In this document: in pieces, positions 51,769 through 60,903 of the stretch
Numbering within the stretch: position 1 is the stretch's first letter
Layout: each line of letters opens with the position of its first letter
Assembly: GCA_002840405.1 (NCBI GenBank)
Contig: PHAR01000007.1
Span: forward strand, 262,271 to 326,270
Reading direction: 5' to 3'
DNA length: 64,000 bases
Source: Deltaproteobacteria bacterium HGW-Deltaproteobacteria-8
GTDB lineage: Bacteria; Desulfobacterota; Desulfovibrionia; Desulfovibrionales; Desulfovibrionaceae
Position numbers and translations under genes: made by a program
Notes under the pieces: model-generated
What the model was told of the DNA's origin: nothing
Seen by the model: the letters and a program-made list of their open reading frames with translations, nothing else
Database searches by the model: none

Positions 51769-53235
51769 ATGAGTGAAGGACAAGACGCCCCCCCTGCAAA
51801 GTCCATCGGGATCGACCTCGCCACTCTTTCCGCCAACGTGGATATTGAGACAGAAGATGCGGGCATACTCCGGATCGGTCCCTTGAATGCCGGTGTCCTC
51901 ATCGACGTGGCCCCCTTGCTCGAATCTACCTCCAACATACCTGAAGCTTCTTTGGCAAAATCGATGATGCTGAAGATGGTGAAAAACAAACCGACCGACG
52001 AGGGCGCGGAATGTTCACCGCTTACGAGTGAACAAAGGGAGCGAATCACCGAGGAGGACGTTCGCCGTTTTGCTGAGGCGGTGCTCAAACGCGAACGGGT
52101 GAAGGAAATATTGACCGACTCGGGGGAGCCGCTTTCCCCTGAACTTGCACTTGTTCGGTACGTCCGCGAATGGAACGAGAAGATTACTGAACCCATGAAG
52201 CGCTGGAATACTGCTCTTGGCTCCGGGTTTCTTACGGCTTCCACACGTAACGCTTTGGGAGACTTCAAACTCCATAGAGCAATCGCTGACTCAATGCGCA
52301 CGCCCGCTTGGCTTTCCGAGACTGCTGTGGCCAAGAGCCTGATGGCGGATGCCGAGCGAGTCGCAAGGGCAACCGCCTATCCCGGCGGTGCTATTGGCAA
52401 GAAGCTAATGGAGGATGCCGAGCGACTTACAAGGGCTACCAATGGTCTTGGTGCCTCCGCCGTTAAGGGCGCTATCGCTGATGTAGAGCGTCTTACGAAG
52501 GCGGCCTATATTCCTGACCTTGGCATCGCGAAGGGCGTGATTGCGGATGTCGAGCGTGCAGCTAGGGCTGCCGCCTTTCCCGACGCTGCCGCGTTCAAGG
52601 TCCCATTAGCAGAGACGGCAACGGGAAGGCTGGCTGCCGAATGGGAAAAAATGACTGCCGCAATTAAAAACCCGCTAGCAGGGACGGCAACGGGTAGACT
52701 GGCAGCCGAACTCGAAAAGACGGCGGCCGCATGGCCAAGCCAAGAGGCCCGCCCTCTTCTCGGTGCAGCGCAGTTGCAGGAAGCGATCATCGGGCAGAGC
52801 CCTACCGCGAGACTAAGCGAAAAGCTGGACGAACTGAAAGACGCGATTGGCAACGGGACCGAACTGACGGAAAGGCTTCTGTCTGACTCCGTTGCTGCAA
52901 CTCGAAAGCATATTGAACAAGCGGAAGAGCAAGGGAAAACGGATGCGCGCGCCCAACGAATAGCCGTATGGTGTGCGGTCGGAGGTATTGCTGTCACGGT
53001 CGTCCTTGGGCTGGCTTCGTTGGTAGTGTCCTGCCAAAGCTACAGCCACGATCTCGCGGTAGAAGCAAACGCTGCAAAAGAGCGTACCACGTCTGCCTCT
53101 AAGGAAGAGGAGAGGCTACAGATCCTACGGGAGCAGATTGCTACCCAACAGGAGCAAAACAGGCTTTTGCGTGAGCTTCTGACCCAATCCGCTCAGAAGG
53201 GCAAAACCCCCAGCCCCAAAGTAGCCCCGCGGTAA
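51769..53235 (+). CDS. unknown repeat-containing membrane protein (cargo cassette gene 2)
   Basis: 488 aa. N-terminal soluble domain (1-175); then four degenerate helical repeats of 22-23 residues built on A..K..MADAER..RAT..PG (residues about 185-275); then two copies of PLA.TATGRLAAE.EK. A transmembrane helix lies near residues 404-425 (VWCAVGGIAVTVVLGLASLV), followed by a short coiled coil (EEERLQILREQIATQQEQNR). No known family. Probably encoded with the preceding gene and perhaps its partner in the same membrane. Confidence 0.7.
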   Translation: MSEGQDAPPAKSIGIDLATLSANVDIETEDAGILRIGPLNAGVLIDVAPLLESTSNIPEASLAKSMMLKMVKNKPTDEGAECSPLTSEQRERITEEDVRRFAEAVLKRERVKEILTDSGEPLSPELALVRYVREWNEKITEPMKRWNTALGSGFLTASTRNALGDFKLHRAIADSMRTPAWLSETAVAKSLMADAERVARATAYPGGAIGKKLMEDAERLTRATNGLGASAVKGAIADVERLTKAAYIPDLGIAKGVIADVERAARAAAFPDAAAFKVPLAETATGRLAAEWEKMTAAIKNPLAGTATGRLAAELEKTAAAWPSQEARPLLGAAQLQEAIIGQSPTARLSEKLDELKDAIGNGTELTERLLSDSVAATRKHIEQAEEQGKTDARAQRIAVWCAVGGIAVTVVLGLASLVVSCQSYSHDLAVEANAAKERTTSASKEEERLQILREQIATQQEQNRLLRELLTQSAQKGKTPSPKVAPR

Positions 53236-53367
53236 AAATGAACGAGGATGAGGTGAAGGGTGGTGTCCGCTGCTTTCGTAGTATCATAGCCCATTTGCTG
53301 CGGAATAGCTCTGGATGATGTTTGGTGACGGCCATATAAGCGTCTACGCGCAAACTTAGGAGGACAC

Positions 53368-53772
53368 ATGAATTCAGAAAGATTTTATGCATCTACACAG
53401 TATGGCGACATGAAAGGTACATCTTGTGCCGATAATCATGCCAGCAACTCAATGCGTGTGTATCTGGAAAAGAATGAACTGATCCACCCTGATGAACTGC
53501 TTGTCGGTATTTCTATGTTCTCCGGGGAGGTGCACACGTCGACGCAGGACAACCCTGTCTATGTCCATGCATATGTCGTTAAGGCAACGGACTTTGAAGA
53601 GATGAAGAAACTTGTCGATTCAGAAATGCCGTTGCCGGTGCGCCGGATTTCCATTGAGATGCACCTTAACGAATTTTTCGGTCTGTTTAAAAGGTTTGAA
53701 ATTTGTGTTTCTAATAACGGCTTGATCGATGGGAAAGAAATAGAGGTGTTAGAGTCCACGGACGTGGAGTAA
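53368..53772 (+). CDS. unknown low-GC soluble protein (cargo cassette gene 3)
   Basis: 134 aa, AGGAGGACAC before the ATG. Acidic, no signal peptide or membrane segment; contains IHPDELLVGISMFSGEVHTS. No family recognised. It has its own 132-base upstream gap, so it may be transcribed separately from the two membrane genes. Confidence 0.62.
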   Translation: MNSERFYASTQYGDMKGTSCADNHASNSMRVYLEKNELIHPDELLVGISMFSGEVHTSTQDNPVYVHAYVVKATDFEEMKKLVDSEMPLPVRRISIEMHLNEFFGLFKRFEICVSNNGLIDGKEIEVLESTDVE

Positions 53773-53779
53773 TAATTTG

Positions 53780-53818
53780 CGGGAGCCAGGGGGGGAGATA
53801 TCCTCCCCCTTGACTCCC
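53780..53818 (+). other. hairpin closing the low-GC cassette
   Basis: GGGAG.CA.GGGGGGAG paired with CCTCCCCC.TG.CTCCC around an ATAT loop, just after the third cargo gene. Imperfect stem, no T-run; may act as a terminator for the cassette. Confidence 0.5.
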
Positions 53819-54002
53819 CCTCCCCGCACGTGCCATTTCCCCTGCATACTGCCCAATTCCCCTCGCCCCTGACACTTGTCCGCGTTAGAGCGCGGCCCCT
53901 GCCAACGTAGTCTCCACCACGGATGCGGCGCTTCGCCGCCATCAACCCCTCCCGCCTCCTCCCGGCTCGCGCCAAGCCGGGGGGAGGCAACGGAGGAGAA
54001 CC

Positions 54003-54467
54003 GTGGAGGCCGACATGCAACGCACGAACCGCCAGGGTCTGGACCTGATCCTCGTCAGTGAGGAGCTGCGCCTGGAGGCCTATCGTTGCCCGGCTGGCGT
54101 TTGGACCATCGGCTGGGGCCATACCGGGCCTGACGTTTACCCCGGCATGGTCATCACCGAGGCCCTGGCGATTCTGTTTAAGCAGGCCGACCTTGAACGC
54201 TTCGAGTCCGCCGTTGAGGATGCGCTCGAAGTCCCTGTCACCGGCAATCAGTTCTCCGCGCTTGTCTCCTTCGCCTTCAACGTTGGGGATGAAGCCTTCC
54301 GTGGCTCGACCCTGCTCAACAAGCTGAATACCGGCGACATCAATGGTGCGGCGGCGGAGTTCAAGCGCTGGGTGCACTCAAAGGGCCGCCTCCAGCCTGG
54401 CCTGGTGACCCGCCGTGCAGCCGAGCGCGAGCTGTTCCTGACCCCTGGCGACGGAGATCCCGCATGA
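54003..54467 (+). CDS. phage lysozyme (GH24 endolysin)
   Basis: 154 aa from GTG 54003 (GGAGGAGAACC upstream; ATG 54015 also possible). Catalytic Glu in SEELRLEAYRCPAG; the Asp/Thr part of the usual E-8-D-5-T triad falls in GVWTIGWGHTGPD. It cleaves peptidoglycan glycan strands. No signal sequence, so it depends on the holin-like gene that overlaps its stop by four bases. Confidence 0.88.
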   Translation: MEADMQRTNRQGLDLILVSEELRLEAYRCPAGVWTIGWGHTGPDVYPGMVITEALAILFKQADLERFESAVEDALEVPVTGNQFSALVSFAFNVGDEAFRGSTLLNKLNTGDINGAAAEFKRWVHSKGRLQPGLVTRRAAERELFLTPGDGDPA

Positions 54468-54727
54468 TCTTCCCGCGCGCCTTCAATTCCAGCCCCGTGC
54501 CGACCGAGGCCCACACCGCGCTTGTCCTGGCTGCCTTCATCGCTCTCGTGACCTTCCAGACCGTTGCCTTGTGGAAAGGTCAGGAGTTCAGCGCAGCCGC
54601 CTTTGGTGAGGCGCTGGGCATCATCCTGGGCGGCGGGGGCGTGGCCGCGCTCGGCCAAAGCTACCTCACCCGCGCGCGCGGGCAGATCACCGGCGGCAAC
54701 GTCCGCCCCGACAACCCGGACAAGTAG
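54464..54727 (+). CDS. holin-like small membrane protein
   Basis: 87 aa with two hydrophobic stretches (HTALVLAAFIALVTFQTVAL and FGEALGIILGGGGVAALGQS) and a charged tail. Its size and position between lysozyme and spanin genes fit a holin. Confidence 0.72.
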   Translation: MIFPRAFNSSPVPTEAHTALVLAAFIALVTFQTVALWKGQEFSAAAFGEALGIILGGGGVAALGQSYLTRARGQITGGNVRPDNPDK

Positions 54728-54736
54728 GAGGCACCT

Positions 54737-55375
54737 GTGGACCTGACCACCCTCGCATCAAAATCCGGCGCGAAGCTGGCCCTGGGCCTTGGCGGCGCGC
54801 TGCTCGTGCTCATCCTCTGCCTGGCCTGCTCCTGGGGCGGCTACCGCCACGGGTTCGCCACGGCCAAGGACAAGGGCGATGCCAAGTACTCCAAGCTGGA
54901 GACGAGCATCGCCGAGGCCAACCGCCTGGCCAGCGACACCGCCCGGCGCATCGTGGACGCGGAGATCATCCGCCGCGACAAGCTGGCCGGGGAGCTGGCC
55001 GCCGCCCGCGCGACCATTTCGGAACAAGGCAAGAAAATCACCAACCGGAGGATAGCCGATGCGTCGCGCTCTGTTGCCGCTGTTGATGGCCGTTGCACTT
55101 TCGGCCCTGGCTGGGTGGGGCTGTACAACGAAGCTTGGGGCTTCGGCCACGGCGATCCAGCCGGTCCCGCCGCCACCCCCGGCCCTGATGGAGAAGCCGG
55201 AGCAATACCGACCGCTCAAGCCGGGGAGTTTCAACAAGGCGGAGTGACCCCGGAGGACATTCAGGTGGTCAACCGCGACAACGCCCGGATTTGCCGGGAC
55301 ACCACGACCAAGTACCTGGCGCTCATCAAGTGGGCGGAAGGAATCCCCAAGACCGTCACCATGGAGGCACGCTAA
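54737..55375 (+). CDS. inner-membrane spanin (Rz-like)
   Basis: 212 aa, GTG start. An N-terminal transmembrane anchor (LGLGGALLVLILCLACSWGG) is followed by a periplasmic coiled coil (SKLETSIAEANRLASDTARR) and a C-terminal region with GPGWVGLYNEAWG. Works with the outer-membrane lipoprotein Rz1, encoded inside this gene in another frame, to disrupt the outer membrane at lysis. Confidence 0.78.
   Translation: MDLTTLASKSGAKLALGLGGALLVLILCLACSWGGYRHGFATAKDKGDAKYSKLETSIAEANRLASDTARRIVDAEIIRRDKLAGELAAARATISEQGKKITNRRIADASRSVAAVDGRCTFGPGWVGLYNEAWGFGHGDPAGPAATPGPDGEAGAIPTAQAGEFQQGGVTPEDIQVVNRDNARICRDTTTKYLALIKWAEGIPKTVTMEAR
55059..55247 (+). CDS. outer-membrane spanin lipoprotein (Rz1-like), embedded in the Rz gene
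   Basis: 62 aa in a different frame wholly inside the Rz gene. Lipoprotein signal MRRALLPLLMAVALSALAGW with acylated Cys in GWGCTTK, then a Pro-rich stretch (QPVPPPPPALMEKP), the hallmark of Rz1. GGAGGATAGCCG precedes the ATG. Confidence 0.8.
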   Translation: MRRALLPLLMAVALSALAGWGCTTKLGASATAIQPVPPPPPALMEKPEQYRPLKPGSFNKAE

Positions 55376-55376
55376 A

Positions 55377-55739
55377 ATGGACTGGTGGGAAATCCTTGTC
55401 CGTCTCTCTTCCGCAATCCTGCTCATCGTCCAGGGATTGATCATGTGGGGGTTGTGGAGCTTGCGCAAACAGTTTGTGTCCCGCACGCATTGCGATGCGC
55501 AGTGCCAAACCCAGACCAAAAAGCAAACGGAGCTCGAGCAGGCGCAGACCAAGCTGGAACAGGCGCAAAAGGCCTTGCCCAACGCGGACGAGGTGCAGGC
55601 CATGGCCGTGCAGCTGGCGGCCATTGAGGGCAGCATCAAAACCGTGGAGGCCACCGTGCGCGGCCAGTCGGAGGTCATGCAGCGCATTGAACGCCCCTTG
55701 AACCTGCTCTTGGAGCATCACCTGCGGAGCGAAAAATGA
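55377..55739 (+). CDS. DUF2730-type phage protein
   Basis: 120 aa. N-terminal transmembrane helix (LVRLSSAILLIVQGLIMWGL) followed by a long coiled coil (QKALPNADEVQAMAVQLAAI). Typical of DUF2730 proteins found just before the packaging genes of Mu-like phages. Confidence 0.72.
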   Translation: MDWWEILVRLSSAILLIVQGLIMWGLWSLRKQFVSRTHCDAQCQTQTKKQTELEQAQTKLEQAQKALPNADEVQAMAVQLAAIEGSIKTVEATVRGQSEVMQRIERPLNLLLEHHLRSEK

Positions 55740-56032
55740 ACCTTTCCCAATTGCTGAACGAGGACCGCCGCCTACTCATTCTGCGCCTGCTGGCCGAGGA
55801 CCCCGGCTACCAGCTGAACGTCTACGTGCTGCGCCCGGCGCTTCAGTCCATGGGCCATACCGTGAGCCACGACAAGGTGGAGACGGACCTGGCCTGGCTG
55901 GCCGAGCAGGGCCTGGTCACCATAGGCCAGGCCTCCGGCGTCACCGTGGGCAAGCTCACCGCGCGCGGGGCGGACGTGGCCGCCGGACGCGCCACGGTGC
56001 CCGGCGTGAAGCGCCCCGAACCTGGGGAATAG
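55736..56032 (+). CDS. winged-helix phage protein
   Basis: 98 aa: LNEDRRLLILRLLAEDPGYQ and LAWLAEQGLVTIGQ form a compact winged helix, a common small gene (ArsR-like) upstream of Mu gp27 homologues. Overlaps the preceding stop by four bases. Confidence 0.7.
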   Translation: MNLSQLLNEDRRLLILRLLAEDPGYQLNVYVLRPALQSMGHTVSHDKVETDLAWLAEQGLVTIGQASGVTVGKLTARGADVAAGRATVPGVKRPEPGE

Positions 56033-56035
56033 GCC

Positions 56036-56629
56036 ATGCCGCGCAAGTCCACCGTCCGCCGCCTGCCGCCCGAGCTGCGCGAACAGATCGGCAAGCTCAT
56101 CGACGAGGGCCGCACGCTCGACGAGATCACCGCGCACCTGAACCAGCTGGGCGCGGAGGTCTCCCGCTCGGCCCTGGGCCGCTACAAGCAACACCTGGAC
56201 AAGGTGGGCGAGAAGCTGCGCCGCAGCCGCGAGGTGGCCGAGGCGCTGATCCAGAAGCTGGGCAACGCGCCGGAGTCCAAGGCCCTGCGCCTCAATGTGG
56301 AGCTGATGCATGGCGTGCTCATGGACCTGGCGCTGAACGCCAACGCCAACGACGAGGACGGAGGCGAGGGCAACGAAGCGGCCGAGGGCAAGGGCGTGAC
56401 CCTGGAACCCATGGGCGCCATGCTGCTGGCCAAGGCTCTGGACCATCTTTCCCGCGCCAGCAAGAGCGACGCCGAGCTGGTGGGCAAGATCAAGGAACAG
56501 GCCCGCAAGGATGCGGAAGCCAAGCTGGACAAGGCCGTCACGGCCGCCACGGGCGAGGCCAGGCGCGACGCCCTCACGCCGGTGCAGGTGCTGGAGCGCG
56601 TCCGGGCCATCTACCGGGGCGAGGCCTAA
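56036..56629 (+). CDS. DUF3486 phage protein (Mu gp27-like, probable small terminase role)
   Basis: 197 aa. Starts RKSTVRRLPPELREQIGKLI with an HTH-like segment (TLDEITAHLNQLGAEVSRSA), then a helical body. DUF3486 members precede the large terminase in Mu-like genomes and probably recognise DNA for packaging. Confidence 0.82.
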   Translation: MPRKSTVRRLPPELREQIGKLIDEGRTLDEITAHLNQLGAEVSRSALGRYKQHLDKVGEKLRRSREVAEALIQKLGNAPESKALRLNVELMHGVLMDLALNANANDEDGGEGNEAAEGKGVTLEPMGAMLLAKALDHLSRASKSDAELVGKIKEQARKDAEAKLDKAVTAATGEARRDALTPVQVLERVRAIYRGEA

Positions 56630-56632
56630 GCC

Positions 56633-57946
56633 GTGGGCGGCATCCTCTACCCGTTCCAGCGCCGCTGGATCGACGATCCCGCGCGATTCAAGGTGGGCAT
56701 GTTCGCCCGCCAGACCGGCAAGACCTTCACCAACACCCTGGAGATCGCCGAGGATATCGTCGCGCACGATGTCGCCAGCACCCGCACGCGCTGGGTCATT
56801 CTCTCGCGCGGGGAGCGCCAGGCCAAGGAGGCCATGGACGAGGGCCTCAAGCTGCACCTGCGGGCCATGGGCGCGGCCTTCGACGCCGTGGAGGAGGACT
56901 CCGGCTACCGCTACGAGGACGGCTCCAGCATAAAGGCCCTGGAGGTCATCCTGCGCCACGGCTCGCGCGTCACGGCCCTGCCCGCCAACCCGGACACCGC
57001 ACGCGGATTTTCCGCCAACGTGCTGCTGGACGAGTTCGCCTTCCACAAGGACAGCCGCGCCATCTGGAAGGCCCTGTTCCCGGTGATCTCCAAGCCTGGC
57101 CTGAAGCTGCGCGTGGTCAGCACGCCCAACGGCAAGGGCAACAAATTTTACGACCTGGTGACGGGCAAGAACGACCGCTGGAGCCGCCACGTGGTGGACA
57201 TCCACCAGGCCGTGGCCGAGGGCCTGGAGCGCGACATAGCCGAACTGCGCGAGGGCTGCGACGACGAGGACGCCTGGCTGCAGGAGTTCGAGCTGCAATG
57301 GCTGGACGAGTCCTCAGCCTGGCTGCCGTACGAGCTCATCAACAGCTGCGAGCATGACCGTGCGGGCGCACCCGACGCGTACACCGGCGGGCCATGCTTC
57401 GTGGGCGTGGACATCGGCGCGCGGCGCGACCTGTTCGTCATCTGGGTGCTGGAGGCCGTGGGCGATGTGCTCTGGACGCGGGAGATCATCGCCCGACGCC
57501 GCATCACCTTTGCCGAGCAGGATGCCCTGCTGGACGCCGTGTTCGAGCGCTACCGCGTGATCCGGGCCTGCATGGACCAGACCGGCATGGGCGAGAAGCC
57601 CGTGGAGGACGCCAAGGGCCGCCACGGAAGTTTACGCGTGGAGGGCGTGCTGTTCACCGGCCCGAACAAGCTGACCCTGGCCACCGTGGGCAAGGAGTCC
57701 TTCGAGGACCGGCGCATCCGCATCCCCCTGGGCGACAAGGACGTCCGCGCGGACCTGCACAAGCTCCAGCGCGTGGTCGGCCCCACTGGCAGCCCGCGCT
57801 TCGTGGCCGAGAGCGACGCGGCAGGCCATGCGGACCGCGCCTGGGCCTGCTTCCTGGCGGTCAATGCCGCAGGGCGCCCGGCCATCCCCATCGAGTTCAC
57901 GGCACTGGGCCAGGAGCGCTTCGTCACCCGCATGGACGACTACTAA
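56633..57946 (+). CDS. phage terminase large subunit (Mu gp28-like)
   Basis: 437 aa, GTG start three bases after the previous stop. ATPase domain with a Walker A-like FARQTGKTF and Walker B-like NVLLDEFAF. Nuclease domain with acidic residues in FVGVDIGARRDLFVIWVLE. It cuts and pumps DNA into the prohead. Confidence 0.88.
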   Translation: MGGILYPFQRRWIDDPARFKVGMFARQTGKTFTNTLEIAEDIVAHDVASTRTRWVILSRGERQAKEAMDEGLKLHLRAMGAAFDAVEEDSGYRYEDGSSIKALEVILRHGSRVTALPANPDTARGFSANVLLDEFAFHKDSRAIWKALFPVISKPGLKLRVVSTPNGKGNKFYDLVTGKNDRWSRHVVDIHQAVAEGLERDIAELREGCDDEDAWLQEFELQWLDESSAWLPYELINSCEHDRAGAPDAYTGGPCFVGVDIGARRDLFVIWVLEAVGDVLWTREIIARRRITFAEQDALLDAVFERYRVIRACMDQTGMGEKPVEDAKGRHGSLRVEGVLFTGPNKLTLATVGKESFEDRRIRIPLGDKDVRADLHKLQRVVGPTGSPRFVAESDAAGHADRAWACFLAVNAAGRPAIPIEFTALGQERFVTRMDDY

Positions 57947-57967
57947 GAACGACCCCCGGAGGGACTC

Positions 57968-59515
57968 ATGGCCAAAGCCACCACCCAGAAAGACTTGAAG
58001 CAGGAGATCGCCACCGTTGACCGGGACATCCTGTTCCCGGCCTTTGACGGCATCCTGCGCAACGCCGACGACACCCTGCTGACCCGTGGCGGCGCGGACG
58101 GGCTCAAGATCTACGACCAGTTGGAGCGCGACGGCTCGGTGTTCGGCTACCTGAACAAGCGCAAGCTGGCCGTCACCGCGCGCCCCTGGGAAGTGGTTCC
58201 GGGCGGTCCTGGGGCAAGGGAAAAGCAGGCCGCCGAGGTGGCCAAGGCCATGCTCGACGCCCTGGGCTTTGACAGGCTGACCACGAGCCTCATGGACGCC
58301 CTGCTGAAAGGCTACGCCGTGGCCGAGGTCTTGTGGGACACGGACGGAGCCACCATCTACCCGCGCGAGATCAAGCCCAAGAACCAGCGCCGCTTCCACT
58401 TCGACGTGGACGGGGGCCTGCGCCTCTTGACCCCGCAGAACATGTACCACGGCGAGCCGGTGCCGAACCGCAAGTTCATCGTGCACACCTTCGGCGACAA
58501 GGACGGCACGCCCTACGGCCTGGGCCTGGGCACCAGGCTGTTCTGGTACGTGCTGTTCAAGCGCGAGGACTTCCGCTCCTGGCTGCTGTTCCTGGACAAG
58601 TACGCCTCGCCCACGGCCGTGGGCAAATATCCGGCGGGCGCGGGCGAGCCCGAACAGCGCAAGCTCTTAAGCGCCCTGGGGGCCATCGCCCGCGACGCCG
58701 GGGTGGTCATCCCCGAGGGCATGGCCATTGAACTGCTGGAGGCCAAACGCTCCAGCGCGGGCAGCCACGAAGCCTTCTGCCGCTATCTGGACGAACAGAT
58801 CGGCCTGATCATCCTGGGCGATGCTCCGGGGGCCAAGGACTCGGGCGATGCGCTGGCCAGCGCGGCGATTCTGCGCAACGAGGTGCGCCTGGAGCTGGTG
58901 GCGGCGGACGCGGACCTGCTTTCGGCCACGCTGAACCAGACCCTGCTCACGTGGATCACGGAGTTGAACGTGCCGGGGGCCATCCCTCCCAAGGTCTGGC
59001 GCGACGTGAAGCCCGCCGAGGACCAGACGGCGCGCAGCGAGCGCGACAAGAACCTGGGCACGCTGGGCTACCGGCCCACGCTCAAAAGCCTCACAGAGGC
59101 CTACGGCGGCGAATGGGAGGAGATGCCCGGACGCACGGCCACCGGCGGCGGGATGGACAAGAACCTGGACAAGGGCGCGGCCACTCCGAGCATACCGGAC
59201 GGCGCTGACGCCTCGGCCTTTACCGAAGGCGTGGACTTCTCGAACCAGGCCCTCTACCCGGACCAGGCCGCCCTGGACGCGGCGGCAGACGGCTTGCCCG
59301 CCGACGAGATGGACGCGGCCATGCGCGCCATGCTGAAACCCGTGGTGGACCTGCTGGCCAAGGGCGACAGCGCCGAGGACGCCATGACCAGGCTGGCGGA
59401 GATATATCCGGACCTGGACGCCACCGGCCTGGCCACCCAGCTGGCCCGCGCCATGTTCGTGGCCGAGGTCTGGGGCAGGCTGGCCGCGCAGGCAGAAGAG
59501 AAGACAGGAGGCTAG
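57968..59515 (+). CDS. DUF935 phage portal protein (Mu gp29-like)
   Basis: 515 aa. The DUF935 core includes FGYLNKRKLAVTARPWEVVP, HTFGDKDGTPYGLGLG and RSWLLFLDKYASPTAVGKYP. It forms the dodecameric DNA gate of the head. The gene follows the terminase by 21 bases with GGAGGGACTC before the ATG. Confidence 0.9.
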   Translation: MAKATTQKDLKQEIATVDRDILFPAFDGILRNADDTLLTRGGADGLKIYDQLERDGSVFGYLNKRKLAVTARPWEVVPGGPGAREKQAAEVAKAMLDALGFDRLTTSLMDALLKGYAVAEVLWDTDGATIYPREIKPKNQRRFHFDVDGGLRLLTPQNMYHGEPVPNRKFIVHTFGDKDGTPYGLGLGTRLFWYVLFKREDFRSWLLFLDKYASPTAVGKYPAGAGEPEQRKLLSALGAIARDAGVVIPEGMAIELLEAKRSSAGSHEAFCRYLDEQIGLIILGDAPGAKDSGDALASAAILRNEVRLELVAADADLLSATLNQTLLTWITELNVPGAIPPKVWRDVKPAEDQTARSERDKNLGTLGYRPTLKSLTEAYGGEWEEMPGRTATGGGMDKNLDKGAATPSIPDGADASAFTEGVDFSNQALYPDQAALDAAADGLPADEMDAAMRAMLKPVVDLLAKGDSAEDAMTRLAEIYPDLDATGLATQLARAMFVAEVWGRLAAQAEEKTGG

Positions 59516-59518
59516 GCC

Positions 59519-60394
59519 ATGCCCGAAATGCCGGACCTCTCCTTTGCCCTGGGCCTGCCGCCCGAGCAGGCCATCGCCTACTTCGAGACCAAGGGCTACA
59601 CACTCTCCTGGGCCTGGCGCGAGGTCTGGCAGGAGGCCCATGTGCGCGCCTTCACCGTGGCGGGCGTGCTGAAGCTGGATGTGCTCACGGACATCCGCAC
59701 GGGCATTGAACAGGCGTTGAAGCAGGGCAAAACGCTCTCCCAATTCGAGCGCGAGCTGGAGCCGCTCTTGAAGCGGCGCGGCTGGCTGGGCAAGGGCGAG
59801 ATCCGCGACGCGCTGACCGGCGAGGTGGCGGGCCGCCGCCTGGCCCCGCACCGCCTGGCCACCATCTACCGCACCAACATGCAGACCAGCTACATGGCCG
59901 GGCGCTACAAGCGCTTTGCGGAGAACGCGGCGGCCCGGCCCTATTGGGAGTACGTGGCCGTCATGGACAGCCGCACCCGGCCGGAGCACGCGGCCCTGAA
60001 TGGCCTGGTGTTCCCGGCGGGCGACAGCTTCTGGCAGTCGTACTGGCCGCCCAACGGCTGGCGTTGCCGTTGCCGCGTCTCAGCCCTCACGCACGGGGAG
60101 GCCCACGCCGGGGGGCGCACCGTGCAGGACTCCGCCGGGCGCATCACCGAGAAGGAAGTGCCCACGGGCCGCCCACGGCCAGGCCAGCCCATGCCCACGG
60201 CACCACCCATGGCTAAGGTGGCCCGGTTCGAGGCCCGGCCCGGCCTGTTCGTTTCGCCGGACGCTGGCTTTTCGTACAACCCCGGCCAGGCCGGGGCAGG
60301 CATGCAGGAAATGGTGGTGCGCAAGCTGGCCCAGGCCCCGCCGGACCTAGCTGCCCAGGCCGCGCGCGAGCTGCGCAAAGGCAAGGGCTCATGA
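59519..60394 (+). CDS. Mu gp30-like (protein F) head morphogenesis protein
   Basis: 291 aa. The phage Mu F-like domain includes TIYRTNMQTSYMAGRYKRF, YVAVMDSRTRPEHAALNGLV and YWPPNGWRCRCRVSALTHGE. Minor head protein needed for assembly. Its stop overlaps the next gene by four bases. Confidence 0.9.
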   Translation: MPEMPDLSFALGLPPEQAIAYFETKGYTLSWAWREVWQEAHVRAFTVAGVLKLDVLTDIRTGIEQALKQGKTLSQFERELEPLLKRRGWLGKGEIRDALTGEVAGRRLAPHRLATIYRTNMQTSYMAGRYKRFAENAAARPYWEYVAVMDSRTRPEHAALNGLVFPAGDSFWQSYWPPNGWRCRCRVSALTHGEAHAGGRTVQDSAGRITEKEVPTGRPRPGQPMPTAPPMAKVARFEARPGLFVSPDAGFSYNPGQAGAGMQEMVVRKLAQAPPDLAAQAARELRKGKGS

Positions 60395-60903
60395 TTGATC
60401 TGAAGATCGACGCCGAGCGCACCCTGCACGCAATGGAGATGCTGCGCGTGAGCTGCCTGGAGGCCTCCCCGGCCATGCGGGCCATAGCGGGAGACATGGA
60501 GCGTGCGGTGGAGCGGAACTTCCACAGCGAAGGCCGCCCGGCCTGGCTGGGGCTCGCTCCCGGCACCATTGCCTCGCGCATGCGCACCGGCACCTGGCCG
60601 GGCAAGATCCTTCAGCGCACCGGCCAGCTGGCGGCCAGCATCGAGAGCCGCGCGGACGCCACCAGCGCCACCGTGGGCACCAACCTGGTCTATGCCGCCA
60701 TTCAGCAGCTGGGCGGCACCACCCGCGCGCACACCATCACCGCGCGCAAGGGCAAGGCCCTGGCCTTTGGTGGCATCTGCCGCCGCTCGGTCCACCACCC
60801 TGGCTCCAAGATCCCGGCCCGGCCCTTCCTGGCCCTGGACGTGGACGACGAGCGGCAGATTATGGAGTCGGTGCTGCTATTCCTAACTGGCAGACTGGGG
60901 TAA
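60391..60903 (+). CDS. phage virion morphogenesis protein (Mu gpG-like)
   Basis: 170 aa: DMERAVERNFHSEGRPAWLG, ILQRTGQLAASIES and C-terminal IPARPFLALDVDDERQIMES. Phage virion morphogenesis family, linked to head-tail joining. Its last 93 bases and the following 80 or so are repeated in diverged form at 63225-63396, after the cargo gene. Confidence 0.87.
   Translation: MIDLKIDAERTLHAMEMLRVSCLEASPAMRAIAGDMERAVERNFHSEGRPAWLGLAPGTIASRMRTGTWPGKILQRTGQLAASIESRADATSATVGTNLVYAAIQQLGGTTRAHTITARKGKALAFGGICRRSVHHPGSKIPARPFLALDVDDERQIMESVLLFLTGRLG

Noticed and set aside
52015-52275. Possible CRISPR-like or repeat array in the low-GC cassette
   Set aside because: The repetition is in coding sequence with degenerate units and no spacers; no CRISPR array is seen anywhere in the window.
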